Notes under the pieces: model-generated | Told to the model about the DNA's origin: nothing | The model's input: only the letters and a program-made list of their open reading frames with translations | The model's database searches: none | Shown here: in pieces, positions 14,273-22,457 of the stretch | Position numbering within the stretch: the first letter of the stretch is position 1 | Layout of the letters: each line of letters starts with the position of its first letter | Assembly: GCA_964347025.1 (NCBI GenBank) | Contig: CAYFWU010000010.1 | Span: 1-36,683, forward strand | Length of the DNA: 36,683 nt | Reading direction: 5' to 3' | DNA from: CS3-C152 sp964347025 | Lineage (GTDB): Archaea; Aenigmatarchaeota; Aenigmatarchaeia; QMZP01; QMZT01 | Program-made: the position numbers and the translations under genes

Positions 14273-14606
14273 TCACCTCACCTCCTCCCTGGGTGTTTTC
14301 AAGTATTATCCTGCCTACAGCGGTTACCCTCACCGGCCTGCCCCTGCCGTTTTCTATAAGACCTAGTTCCTTGAGAAAGTTCACATTCATCCATACGGTG
14401 GACTTAGGGCAGCACAAAGTCCGGGAAACCTGATCAACAGCAGAGGTTATGGTGGTTGGCTCTTTCTGGGTAGCTATTATCCTCAATATCTTGATCTTCT
14501 TCCCGTTGAGATATTTACTGGCGATTTTCATGGCAAAATCAAAGACCTCATTTACGGAAAGATTCTCAGACTCCTCTCTCAGCCCGGAAACATATTGAAA
14601 GATCAT
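14265..14606 (-). CDS. Winged-helix transcription regulator
   Basis: A 113-residue DNA-binding protein. The first 45 residues are helical; then ILRIIATQKEPTTITSAVDQ, PKSTVWMNVNFLKELGLIE and GRGRPVRVTAVGRIILE give a helix-turn-helix followed by a wing. This is the ArsR/MarR-like arrangement common in archaeal regulators. It heads a cluster of four tiny co-oriented genes and overlaps the second by 8 bases, so it probably controls them. The C-terminal tail QGGGEVNG exists because the next gene's ribosome-binding site is coded within it. Confidence 0.78.
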   Translation of the reverse strand: MIFQYVSGLREESENLSVNEVFDFAMKIASKYLNGKKIKILRIIATQKEPTTITSAVDQVSRTLCCPKSTVWMNVNFLKELGLIENGRGRPVRVTAVGRIILENTQGGGEVNG

Positions 14607-14824
14607 TTCAAAACCAGAAGTTTTTTAGAAGGTTTCGTTGTTAGAAGGATGAAATGACGGGGTCACCAATACATCAAAAAATTATCGTGCTTAATGAGTC
14701 TGAGGATTAAAGAAATAATATCTGCTTTTTCTCGGATCTTTTTGTTCAACATTGCTAAATAATTGGTGGCTCACTTTTATAAGCCTTATGTGCAGGATTT
14801 CTTGGAGTGAACTAGCTTTATTAC
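14607..14824. other. 218-bp intergenic region between divergent genes
   Basis: This is the longest gap in the window. It holds the promoters of the small-gene cluster (leftward) and of the JAMM gene (rightward; CTTTTATAAG at 14774-14783). I see no convincing small RNA or short gene in it. Confidence 0.5.
14774..14783 (+). promoter_or_regulatory. TATA box upstream of the JAMM gene
   Basis: CTTTTATAAG places a start site near 14805 and a short leader before the ATG at 14825. Consistent with other promoters in this window. Confidence 0.45.
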
Positions 14825-15532
14825 ATGTTTCGAACAATAATAAAGCGTGGGGGAATGAAGGTTAAATACAGGGTTGGTGTCAAGAGGGTTACGCCAAAAT
14901 TCAGGGATGTTTTCATAGAGAGGCGTTCTTTCCGCTCGCTTATCACGTCCGCTATAGAGGTCTACAACAGGGAAACCAACGGCGCGCTGCTTGGGAGAAA
15001 CGCGGTCAGGGAAATAAACGGTAGGAAGAATAGTGTGATTTCTGTCAAGGAGGTCTACCCGTTCCAGACCGATAAACGCACGCCTTCCGAAGTTATACAC
15101 GGAAACAAGGAAGCCTTCAGGCGCGTACTTCGGACGTTTGAATCCTTAGGGACCGAAATAATCGGTGGTTATCATTCCCACCCATACCCATACGGCTTCG
15201 TCGGGCTTTCCAAAGGAGATATAACATCCGTGAAAGAGGACGTAGAGGCCATGCTTAAGATCGGGCAGACACGCGTCCGGGATGGATGGCTTGAACTCTT
15301 ACTTTCTATAAAAAGGAAGGATTACGAGAAGCCGCACAAAAAAGAGTGGTATATCTGCGATTACGTAAAGAAGCTGAGGGTGAGGGTGAGAACAAGGGAA
15401 AAAACGGCTTACGATGTTCTCATATCCGCTTACTGGGTTTATCCCAAGGAGAAGTATAGCGAAAAACCGATAAAGAAAATGAAATTCGGTGTTAAAGAGG
15501 TCGCTGTATACGTTCCTTGGATTCTGGAATAA
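14825..15532 (+). CDS. JAMM/MPN-type metalloprotease-like protein
   Basis: A 235-residue protein with a central MPN fold: TNGALLGRNAVREING, then GGYHSHPYPYGFVGLSKGDI. His117, His119 and Asp132 are the presumed zinc ligands and Ser129 the partner serine. The gap between the second His and Ser is two residues longer than in the canonical JAMM motif (x9 instead of x7). The C-terminal third (VRVRTREKTAYDVLISAYWV) is not familiar. JAMM enzymes cleave isopeptide bonds, for example of ubiquitin-like SAMPs in archaea. Two starts are possible: 14825, or 14855 after GGGGGA. Substrate unknown. Confidence 0.78.
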   Translation: MFRTIIKRGGMKVKYRVGVKRVTPKFRDVFIERRSFRSLITSAIEVYNRETNGALLGRNAVREINGRKNSVISVKEVYPFQTDKRTPSEVIHGNKEAFRRVLRTFESLGTEIIGGYHSHPYPYGFVGLSKGDITSVKEDVEAMLKIGQTRVRDGWLELLLSIKRKDYEKPHKKEWYICDYVKKLRVRVRTREKTAYDVLISAYWVYPKEKYSEKPIKKMKFGVKEVAVYVPWILE

Positions 15533-15536
15533 TCAC

Positions 15537-16562
15537 TTAGGGATATGCCTTCCTAACGAGATCCATCTTCCCCTTGAACCTCTTTCTTATCGGATCCAGC
15601 ATTTTGTTGATTTCCTTTGCCATTGCAATCTTGAGGTCCTCTGGGTGGAGCTTATGCGATACGAAATCTTTCTCCAGATTTTTGTAATCTTTGTAGGAGA
15701 CATTCCCACCGAATTTCTCAGACCTTTCAACCAGGAATCCTTTTTTACTATCCTGTTTTAAGACCATGATAACGTATTTCATGAAGGCGAGGACGCCGTT
15801 GTTTTCGGTCTTGCCAGCAGGGCAGAATGCCCCCATTATTTTTTTCTTAACCACATCCGGAGGATCGAGTACATCGACCTTTGATTTCTCCTCTGAGGCC
15901 GACATTTTCTCCCCGTGCAAACCGGGAAGCATGGGGGTCATCACCTCAACCCGTTTCTTGTAACCTAGCGAAGGAAGAACCTCCCTCGCGAAGGCAAGGA
16001 TCTTCCTCTGATCATGTCCTCCGTATTGAACGTCACACTCAAGGTAGACCTCATCCAAAGCTTGAAGTATTGGGTAAATGAAACCGCTCAGTTTAGGTTC
16101 CTTCCCGAACCGGACGACGTCCGAAGCTGCTCGCTTGCAGCGGGCGAAGGTATTCAAAGCGGAAAGCTTGTACATGTCTAACGTATACTTGGGATCGAGC
16201 TCGAAGTCCCTTCCCTTGACGAATTTGAGCTTGCTCCTATCAACTCCTATAGAATCGAGCATTCCTGAGATAACCTCCATGTAGTATTTCATTCGCGTGT
16301 CCAACAACTCGAACGGTGTTTTCTGGTCATCCAGGTGGCCATGTATGTCTGCGAAAAGAATCTTGAAATGAAACCCCGCCTTTAAGAAATCGCTCACCTT
16401 GATCATGGGGATGAAATATCCTATGTGCGGTTTTCCTGTGATGGCAAGGCCTATGTACGCTGAAGGGTGTTTTTTCTTTTTAAGCAATCCCTTTAGCTCG
16501 GGTTCTGTGAGTATTTCTTCGGTGTTCCTTTTGATCAGGTTGAATCTCTTTTGGGCATCCAT
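15537..16562 (-). CDS. tyrS: Tyrosyl-tRNA synthetase
   Basis: A 341-residue class I synthetase of the archaeal TyrRS type. The HIGH-like motif is GKPHIGYFIP and the KMSKS loop is GEKMSASEEKSKVD. Conserved substrate-pocket phrases include YGGHDQRKILAFARE and FADIHGHLDDQ. It charges tRNA-Tyr. The ATG at 16562 follows GTGATAAGC; the in-frame GTG at 16571 is the ribosome-binding element. Length is near 330-345, normal for archaea. It converges with the JAMM gene with a 4-base gap and is divergent from deoxyhypusine synthase. Confidence 0.97.
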   Translation of the reverse strand: MDAQKRFNLIKRNTEEILTEPELKGLLKKKKHPSAYIGLAITGKPHIGYFIPMIKVSDFLKAGFHFKILFADIHGHLDDQKTPFELLDTRMKYYMEVISGMLDSIGVDRSKLKFVKGRDFELDPKYTLDMYKLSALNTFARCKRAASDVVRFGKEPKLSGFIYPILQALDEVYLECDVQYGGHDQRKILAFAREVLPSLGYKKRVEVMTPMLPGLHGEKMSASEEKSKVDVLDPPDVVKKKIMGAFCPAGKTENNGVLAFMKYVIMVLKQDSKKGFLVERSEKFGGNVSYKDYKNLEKDFVSHKLHPEDLKIAMAKEINKMLDPIRKRFKGKMDLVRKAYP

Positions 16563-16716
16563 GCTTATCACTATATTCTATAATTGTGATAGTTTTATAA
16601 AAAATAAATTCAAAATAAAAACATGTATTACGATTTGAACTTTTTCTTGGCCCTTAGCAGAGGGTAAATTGACAGCAAAGCGTATTTTAACGTAATTCTT
16701 ATAAGAGGTGATGATT

Positions 16717-17622
16717 ATGAAAAAAGTTATCGATTTGGATGTCAGGAAGGGGATGAAGATAGATGATCTTGTGAAACAAATGGAAAGCGTTGGTTTCCAG
16801 GCAACCCATCTTTTCAGGGGTATAGAAGTTATAAGGAGGATGAGAGAGAAGAAGGCCAAGATATTTCTTACGTTCACCGCAAACATGGTTGCCAGTGGGT
16901 TGCGTTCGATGTTCGCTAAACTCTGTGAAAAAAGGGCGGTGGATATTATAATAACGACCGGAGGAGCAATAGAACATGATTTCATCAGATCGTTCAAGCC
17001 TTATTTAATGGGGAATTTCAACTTGGATGACTTGGAACTTCGAAAAAAAGGGATGAACAGGATAGGGAATATACTCGTTCCAAACGATCGTTACGTTCTG
17101 CTTGAGAAGAAGATACAACCTCTTCTCAAAAGAATTTACAAAGAGAAAAAAGTCACCAATCCAAGCGATCTCGCTAGGCATATGGGTAAACTAACGAAAG
17201 ATAAGAATTCATTCCTTTACTGGGCCGCGAGGAACGATATCCCTGTTTTCTCTCCGGGGATAACGGATTCCGCGATTGGCCTGCAGACGTATTTCTTCAA
17301 GCAGGATCATCCTGATTTCGGGATAGATGTTACAGGAGATATGAAAGAGCTCGCAGATATAGTTTTGAATGCGGAAAAAACAGGCGGAATTATACTCGGG
17401 GGAGGAATATCGAAACACCATGCAATAGGGGCGAATATTGTGAGAGACGGGATGGATTACGCGGTTTACGTCACCACATCGCAGCCCTGGGACGGATCGC
17501 TTTCAGGGGCGAGGACGAACGAGGCTGTCTCCTGGGGAAAGATAAACAGAAAAGCGAATCACGTAACTATCGACGGTGATGCAACTGTTATTTTCCCGCT
17601 TCTGATTTCGGAATTTTTGTGA
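16717..17622 (+). CDS. dys: Deoxyhypusine synthase
   Basis: A 301-residue enzyme that transfers an aminobutyl group from spermidine to a lysine of translation factor aIF5A. The active-site phrase GARTNEAVSWGKI near the C-terminus contains the reactive lysine, and FLTFTANMVASGLR, DIIITTGGAIEHD and IILGGGISKHH are family motifs for NAD and substrate binding. Length matches archaeal homologues. The start ATG at 16717 follows GAGGTGAT with good spacing; upstream in-frame GTG 16708 and ATG 16711 are less likely. It overlaps the next membrane-protein gene at its stop codon. Confidence 0.96.
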   Translation: MKKVIDLDVRKGMKIDDLVKQMESVGFQATHLFRGIEVIRRMREKKAKIFLTFTANMVASGLRSMFAKLCEKRAVDIIITTGGAIEHDFIRSFKPYLMGNFNLDDLELRKKGMNRIGNILVPNDRYVLLEKKIQPLLKRIYKEKKVTNPSDLARHMGKLTKDKNSFLYWAARNDIPVFSPGITDSAIGLQTYFFKQDHPDFGIDVTGDMKELADIVLNAEKTGGIILGGGISKHHAIGANIVRDGMDYAVYVTTSQPWDGSLSGARTNEAVSWGKINRKANHVTIDGDATVIFPLLISEFL

Positions 17623-18167
17623 TGGGAATGTACGAGGTTTTGCTGGCAACGTTTTCGATAGGGATCCTCACTAAATTTGTTGATCTTGTGGTGGATGATG
17701 GATTGCATATCCCAAAATCAATAACCTATGCAGCTGGTATAGCATACGGGGTTTTGATTGCATACGTTCTTGCGAACTATCCGTTGCTCGCTCCATTGGG
17801 TTTCGCCATTGTTATCGCGGTGTTGCTGACCAGGAAGATAGACAGAAAGCCCCATATAGCAGGCGTAGTTTCCATGGTTTTGTTTATTTTTTTGTGGGGT
17901 TTTCCGGAGATTGATTTGATTTTGTTTGCGGTGTTCCTGATGGCAGGAGGATTGGACGAACTGTTGAGTGATATGTCGGACAAGGGAAGGATAAAGGGAA
18001 TATTAGCGAGGGTATTTGAGAAAAGAGTTATTCTGGAGGTTGTGACGTTTTTGGTTTCTTTCGCGACCGGATACTGGATAATATTTTTAGGTATGTTCAG
18101 TTATGATGCAGGGTATTTTTTGATAGAAAAAGTCGGCAGGTATTTTAAATACTTGCGAAATGAATAG
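17622..18167 (+). CDS. Integral membrane protein of unknown function
   Basis: A 181-residue protein with five or six hydrophobic segments, for example FSIGILTKFVDLVVDDG near the start, ITYAAGIAYGVLIAYVLANY, FAIVIAVLL, VVSMVLFIFLWGF and VVTFLVSFATGYWIIFLGMF. Acidic residues within segments (DLVVDDG, GGLDELLSDMSD) might bind metal or protons. No family is recognised. The ATG overlaps the deoxyhypusine synthase stop (TGATG), so the genes are co-translated, and it may sit in one operon with dys and the beta-CASP gene. Confidence 0.68.
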   Translation: MGMYEVLLATFSIGILTKFVDLVVDDGLHIPKSITYAAGIAYGVLIAYVLANYPLLAPLGFAIVIAVLLTRKIDRKPHIAGVVSMVLFIFLWGFPEIDLILFAVFLMAGGLDELLSDMSDKGRIKGILARVFEKRVILEVVTFLVSFATGYWIIFLGMFSYDAGYFLIEKVGRYFKYLRNE

Positions 18168-18186
18168 AGTTATTAAGACTGGTACT

Positions 18187-19434
18187 ATGATTGAAATTCG
18201 TTTTCTCGGAGGATGCACAGAGGTCGGGAAACTCGGAATGCTGATAGATACGGGAAGCGAAAAATTCCTCTGGGAGTATGGGATCAGCGTGCAGTCAGGG
18301 GAGAAACCGATCCAGCCGAAAACGAACCTTGATGGTGCTTTTGTTTCTCATGCCCATTTGGATCATTCAGGCATGCTTCCCCAGATTTACAGGCTGGGAT
18401 ACGACGGGCCTCTGTACTGCGATCCCGCGACGCTCGATCTGCTCTCCATCCTGCTCCGGGATTCCCTTAAACTCCAGAAGAGGGAAGGAGGACCTCTTGA
18501 TTATCTTATGCAGGATATAAAGAAACTTGAAAGAAACGTGAGGTTCCTGAGGGTGAACGAAAAGGAGGATTTTGTCACGTCTTCCGTTAGCTTTCACAAT
18601 GCAGGGCATATACCAGGGAGCGTTATGCCTTTGCTGGAAAACGGTGGGAAACGAATATTGTTCACAGGGGATGTCAAATTCATAGAAACTCAGCTGATGG
18701 TGGGAGCTCAAACGAAATTCAAGGACATTGATTTGCTGATAAGCGAGTCTACGTATTCGTACACCAACCACCCGGACAGGAAGAGTCTGGAGACTTCGTT
18801 AAAGAAGATCGTTCAGGAAACTGTTCACGGAGGAGGAATCTGTTTGATACCCGCTTTTGCAGTGGGAAGAACTCAGGAATTGCTCATGATTTTGTACGAA
18901 CTCGGGGTTCCGATCTATATAGACGGGATGGGGATTCGCGCGACTGAAGCGATTCTCAGACATCCCAAGAACGTGAAAGATCACAAAACCCTTCAAAAGG
19001 CGTTTTCCCGTGCACACAAAGTTGAGAGAGGGACGAACAGGGACAGGATTACCGAGAGCCCTTGCGTGATCCTAACGACCGCGGGCATGCTCAACGGAGG
19101 TCCTGTCGTTCACTACATTTCGAGGCTTTATGAGAGGCCTGACTGCTCTTTAATTTTCACCGGTTTTCAGGTACCGGGAACTGCTGGAAGGACGCTGCTG
19201 GACACCGGAAAGTTTGTGCATGAAGACATAGAGGTCAGACCGAGAATGAGGATGGAATTCCTTGATTTTTCCGCGCACACGGATCATGACCATCTTGTTC
19301 AATTCTACAAAAAGGTGAAGCCAAAAAAGATCCTGCTTGTTCACGGTGAGAAGACTAACGAGTTTGCTAAAGAATTGCAAAAGCAGGGTTTTGACGCGCA
19401 CGCTCCCAAGAACGGGGAAACTATTGAAGTTTAA
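18187..19434 (+). CDS. Beta-CASP ribonuclease (aCPSF2/RNase J-like)
   Basis: A 415-residue metallo-beta-lactamase fold nuclease acting on RNA. It has SHAHLDHSG (HxHxDH zinc motif), AGHIPGSVM, FTGDVKF, ISESTYSYTNHP, PAFAVGRTQELLM and C-terminal SAHTDHDHL and LVHGEK, the ordered motifs of beta-CASP proteins. There is no KH domain, so it resembles the short aCPSF2 or RNase J types rather than the termination factor FttA/aCPSF1. It may process mRNA or rRNA ends. The start ATG at 18187 gives the usual MIEIRFLGGCTEVGK; an ATG at 18160 would overlap the upstream gene. Confidence 0.92.
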   Translation: MIEIRFLGGCTEVGKLGMLIDTGSEKFLWEYGISVQSGEKPIQPKTNLDGAFVSHAHLDHSGMLPQIYRLGYDGPLYCDPATLDLLSILLRDSLKLQKREGGPLDYLMQDIKKLERNVRFLRVNEKEDFVTSSVSFHNAGHIPGSVMPLLENGGKRILFTGDVKFIETQLMVGAQTKFKDIDLLISESTYSYTNHPDRKSLETSLKKIVQETVHGGGICLIPAFAVGRTQELLMILYELGVPIYIDGMGIRATEAILRHPKNVKDHKTLQKAFSRAHKVERGTNRDRITESPCVILTTAGMLNGGPVVHYISRLYERPDCSLIFTGFQVPGTAGRTLLDTGKFVHEDIEVRPRMRMEFLDFSAHTDHDHLVQFYKKVKPKKILLVHGEKTNEFAKELQKQGFDAHAPKNGETIEV

Positions 19435-19895
19435 AGACCGAGAATTGTCCATACAACCAAAAGAACAAAGCCTGACCCAAATAAGCATCCTGCAAGCTTC
19501 CCTATTGAGGAATTCAAGGCTGTTCTTTCCTGGGGAACTCCCTTCTTCTTCATAAAGGACGCGAATTCTCCCTCGAATATCCCGCCTACAGCGTCCGAGA
19601 TCGCGTTACCTACCGCTCCTCCCACTATGGCTCCGAGAACCCCTGCGAGATCGGCTCCTATCAGGGCAGCGATTATGAATATTCCGTTGTCTATCATACC
19701 AAATAGTATATCGGAAAATGATGACTCCAGGTGGAAATGTTCGCCTATAAAGAGGGGGATTAAAGTAACGAAACCGAGAACTATGAACACCGGACCTATT
19801 AACGGTTTGTACTCCATGAAAAATCCCAGAACTAGTATGATTATAATGAAAAATACAACATTGATCAGGGTAACAACAGGCAATCTCTGTCTCAT
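19431..19895 (-). CDS. Glycine-rich membrane protein
   Basis: A 154-residue protein with about four hydrophobic stretches, including VVTLINVVFFIIIILVLGFF, PLIGPVFIVLGFVTLIPLFI and a glycine/alanine-rich segment (GADLAGVLGAIVGGAVGNAI) that resembles a glycine-zipper membrane helix. No family is recognised. Its last 4 bases overlap the convergent beta-CASP gene. Start ATG at 19895 has no strong ribosome-binding site, and it is divergent from the RNA cyclase gene by only 32 bases. Confidence 0.68.
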   Translation of the reverse strand: MRQRLPVVTLINVVFFIIIILVLGFFMEYKPLIGPVFIVLGFVTLIPLFIGEHFHLESSFSDILFGMIDNGIFIIAALIGADLAGVLGAIVGGAVGNAISDAVGGIFEGEFASFMKKKGVPQERTALNSSIGKLAGCLFGSGFVLLVVWTILGL

Positions 19896-19927
19896 TATTC
19901 TTTAATTGGTTAGTCCAAATAATAAAT

Positions 19928-20962
19928 ATGATAGAAATTTCTGGGGAGTACGGAAGCGGGTCAGGAACCATAGTCCGTTTGTCGACAGCCTTCTCCGCGC
20001 TTACTGGAAAACCAATCAGGATAACGGACATAAGGGCGAAGAGTCCCAGTCCTGGTTTGCGTCATCAGCATCTGGAGGCTGTAAGAACGCTAGCGAAAAT
20101 ATGTTCTGCAAAGATAAATGGGGATCGAGTCGGTTCTAAAGAGATCGAGTTCGCTCCCAAGAAGATAACAGGGGGAGAAATAGAGGTGAATATAGAAACG
20201 GCCGGATCTATTGGATTGCTGAGTTACGCTGTTCTTATCCCCGCGGTATTCGGGAAATTGAATACGCTTCTTAAAATAAAGGGCGGTTCCATCGCTTCCC
20301 TCTGGTCGCCACCCATCCCATACCTTGAAAACGTCCTGTTTCCAACGCTTTCGCGGATGGGGATACAGGCGAAATTTGTGATCAAAAAACACGGCTTTTA
20401 CCCTGTGGGCGGAAGCGAGGTTGATTTCATAGTAGAGATCTCGAAGGAATTAAAACCAATAGTTATGACTGATCCCGGAGGGGTTCTGAGTATAAGGGGT
20501 TTATCCATAGCCAGCGAAATGCTAAGGGAGAGGAAGGTCGCGGAAAGACAGATCGTGGGTTTCCGCAGGGTCATAAGGAAGGAGAAGGGAGTGGATGTGA
20601 AGCCCGTTTACGTTGCTAGCGCATGTCCTGGATCTGTTATTGCTCTCTGGGCAGAGACCTCGACAGGATGTATACTAGCGGGAGATCATGTGGGAGAGAG
20701 GAGGAAGCCCGCGGAGGTCGTTGGTCGGGAAGCGGCGTTCAAGCTTAAAGAGGAGATGAAGTACGGATCAACCGTTGGCGAACATCTTGCAGACCAACTG
20801 ATCCCGTTCATGGCTCTCGCGAAGGGAAAATCGGAGATTGTTGCCCCAAACCTTACCGATCATGTAAAAACGAACATCTGGTTATGTGAGAAGTTCCTGG
20901 GAACGAGGTTCAGGGCAAGAGAGGATGGGGAGAACTTCAGGATTGCTTGTTATGGTAAATGA
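19928..20962 (+). CDS. rtcA: RNA 3'-terminal phosphate cyclase
   Basis: A 344-residue RtcA enzyme that converts RNA 3'-phosphates to 2',3'-cyclic phosphates using ATP. Family features include the N-terminal GEYGSGSGTIVRLSTAFSAL, AKSPSPGLRHQHLEAV, KKHGFYPVGGSEVDF and the catalytic-histidine region GEHLADQLIPFMALAKG. Length is typical. The first glycine-rich motif is slightly altered relative to the common GEGGGQ form. The 3' end overlaps the convergent DUF1405 gene by 26 bases. In the same region are a beta-CASP RNase and a DUF504 protein, also linked to RNA ends. Confidence 0.94.
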   Translation: MIEISGEYGSGSGTIVRLSTAFSALTGKPIRITDIRAKSPSPGLRHQHLEAVRTLAKICSAKINGDRVGSKEIEFAPKKITGGEIEVNIETAGSIGLLSYAVLIPAVFGKLNTLLKIKGGSIASLWSPPIPYLENVLFPTLSRMGIQAKFVIKKHGFYPVGGSEVDFIVEISKELKPIVMTDPGGVLSIRGLSIASEMLRERKVAERQIVGFRRVIRKEKGVDVKPVYVASACPGSVIALWAETSTGCILAGDHVGERRKPAEVVGREAAFKLKEEMKYGSTVGEHLADQLIPFMALAKGKSEIVAPNLTDHVKTNIWLCEKFLGTRFRAREDGENFRIACYGK

Positions 20963-21512
20963 ATATCAGGGGTGTTATCAAAACACTCGCTAGGAAACTC
21001 TCGATCATCAAAAAACCAACATGTTCTGGCGGAATTACTGCGTGTGTTCCAAGGAAATAATCAAAGTAATCGTTGATTAGGAAGAGGAGAATTATTATTA
21101 CACTGTTATATTTGTTCGGCAAAATCCTCGGTATCAGGACTATTCCCTCCAAAACCATCCCGAAGTGGAAGACGAATGTAAATATCCCTAGCACTTCACT
21201 CGTTAGGTAATAGTTCCAGTAGAGGACGACAACGCTCATCGTCCATAAACCGAACTTTATGAGCGAAACGGACGTGAAGAATTCAAGTATTTTCGGGATT
21301 TCCACTTTAAGGTAGATGAACAAACAGACAATCGCGAAAAGGAGAACCGCAAGAGGACAGTCCACAACAACTATCCATAGGTATGAAGGAGTCTCCATCA
21401 TTTTTGGGTAATACGTCCACATCCCTACAAAGAAACCGGCGATGTTGACGATTATAAGGAATATTAGCACTTTCCGGTTCGAAAAAATCTTTTCGGAGAA
21501 ATTCTTGATCAT
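20937..21512 (-). CDS. DUF1405 membrane protein (YpjA-like)
   Basis: A 191-residue protein with about six transmembrane segments. The phrase MWTYYPKMMETPSYLWIVVV followed by DCPLAVLLFAI is the DUF1405 signature. Family function is unknown, but it is widespread in Bacillus and archaea. Its 3' end overlaps rtcA by 26 bases in convergent orientation, an unusually long overlap for two conserved genes. It follows an acyltransferase gene 20 bases away on the same strand. Confidence 0.85.
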   Translation of the reverse strand: MIKNFSEKIFSNRKVLIFLIIVNIAGFFVGMWTYYPKMMETPSYLWIVVVDCPLAVLLFAIVCLFIYLKVEIPKILEFFTSVSLIKFGLWTMSVVVLYWNYYLTSEVLGIFTFVFHFGMVLEGIVLIPRILPNKYNSVIIILLFLINDYFDYFLGTHAVIPPEHVGFLMIESFLASVLITPLIFIYHNKQS

Positions 21513-21532
21513 ATTTAATATTTTCGAGGAGG

Positions 21533-22015
21533 TTAAAAATTGTTATTTTTGATTTCCTTTATCGGAACACCGCCAACGAAAGAATTGGGTTTCACGCTCT
21601 TGTTAACCAGGGAGTACGCAGCTACCTTCGCATTGTCCCCTATTTCTATCCCCGGCATGACAAGCCCTAGCGCGCCTATCATCACGTTGCTTCCTATTTT
21701 AACCCTTCCCTTTCTCCAGTGACCATCATTCAGGAATTCGTGCGTTATGATTGTTGAATACCCTCCAATAATCGTGTTGTCCCCGATCTCTATCAATTCA
21801 GGGAAGAAGACATCGAGGTTCGTCCCGTTAATTGTTACATTCTTGCCGATCTTCATTCCTATCAACCTGTAGAGCCTGTTTTTGAGTTCAATATCCGGAA
21901 GGAACTTGCAAAAGGTTATAACGACAAAATTGAGGAGAACCCGCAGTGGGTGTCTAACCTTCTTCCAGTTCCTCAGAGATTTGTCCTCCGAGGGACGTCT
22001 GTAACACCGGATCAT
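21533..22015 (-). CDS. Hexapeptide-repeat acyltransferase
   Basis: A 160-residue left-handed beta-helix protein (LbetaH). Hexapeptide repeats run through MKIGKNVTINGTNLDVFFPE, IEIGDNTIIGG and VKIGSNVMIGALGLVMPGIE, with FVGGVPIKEI at the end, as in maltose/galactoside O-acetyltransferases. The family transfers acetyl or other acyl groups from CoA, here perhaps to sugars of surface glycans. An ATG at 22039 would add eight residues; the ATG at 22015 overlaps the DUF504 stop as ATGA and looks coupled to it. Confidence 0.82.
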   Translation of the reverse strand: MIRCYRRPSEDKSLRNWKKVRHPLRVLLNFVVITFCKFLPDIELKNRLYRLIGMKIGKNVTINGTNLDVFFPELIEIGDNTIIGGYSTIITHEFLNDGHWRKGRVKIGSNVMIGALGLVMPGIEIGDNAKVAAYSLVNKSVKPNSFVGGVPIKEIKNNNF

Positions 22016-22257
22016 CCTCTTGAAATTTTTCTCTTCCATATGTTTTTCCCCTCCATCCGTATCTCGAGAACCCTATGATTCGGAATGAACGTTTCCCGAT
22101 CGTTATCCTTGTAATAGAAGTGCGATCTTTTTATACTTATAATCTTTCGACCAGAAATTGTTTTCCTGTCGTTGGGAGAACCCCTGCTCAGTATAACTAC
22201 TTCCGCCTTTTTCAGGTCTCCCTTCCACTTGAGTTTGTTCAGGGTCTGAAAAACCAT
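22012..22257 (-). CDS. DUF504 / MJ1316 RNA cyclic-end recognition protein
   Basis: An 81-residue protein that is almost entirely a DUF504 domain (PF04457): KLKWKGDLKKAEVVILSRGS, NDRKTISGRKIISIKRSHFY and FIPNHRVLEIRM. The Pfam family is named for predicted recognition of RNA cyclic phosphate ends. The ATG at 22257 is preferred, because TTTTATTT about 28 bases upstream suggests a leaderless message; an in-frame ATG at 22308 would add 17 hydrophobic residues. The gene is co-oriented with a zinc-ribbon gene and the acyltransferase. Proximity to rtcA is noted as a finding. Confidence 0.78.
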   Translation of the reverse strand: MVFQTLNKLKWKGDLKKAEVVILSRGSPNDRKTISGRKIISIKRSHFYYKDNDRETFIPNHRVLEIRMEGKNIWKRKISRG

Positions 22258-22291
22258 ACAGTATATATTATATACAATCACAGAAATAAAA

Positions 22292-22414
22292 CTATTCCCT
22301 AGTTTCAAGGTAAATATTAAGGTCTTTTTTAGTCCCGCACCTAGGACATTCGTTAGCTTTCTCGAAAACGATCCCGCACTTCGTGCATATAGTTTTCTCG
22401 ACCAGCTCGCTCAT
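22292..22414 (-). CDS. Small zinc-ribbon protein (40 aa), possibly Spt4/RPC10-like
   Basis: A 40-residue frame beginning MSELVEKTICTKCGIVFEKA with two Cys-x2-Cys pairs (CTKC and CPRC) 10 residues apart, a classic zinc ribbon. The rest, GTKKDLNIYLETRE, is a short strand and tail. Single zinc ribbons of this size occur among Spt4/RpoE2 fragments, NOB1-like and unknown archaeal proteins; Spt4 is possible but it is short for one. It starts after GGTGTTGAA. It is upstream of DUF504 on the same strand. Confidence 0.6.
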   Translation of the reverse strand: MSELVEKTICTKCGIVFEKANECPRCGTKKDLNIYLETRE

Positions 22415-22457
22415 TTCAACACCCTGTTTATGTTATTTCTAAAATTATCAAAAAGAT

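Noticed and set aside
14640..14750. Possible box C/D guide RNA in the 218-bp gap
   Set aside because: Boxes resembling ATGA and CTGA are present but no correct C box (RTGATGA) or terminal stem.
16620..16700. Short minus-strand frame with a basic end between tyrS and dys
   Set aside because: No start codon or ribosome-binding site; it overlaps the divergent promoter region.
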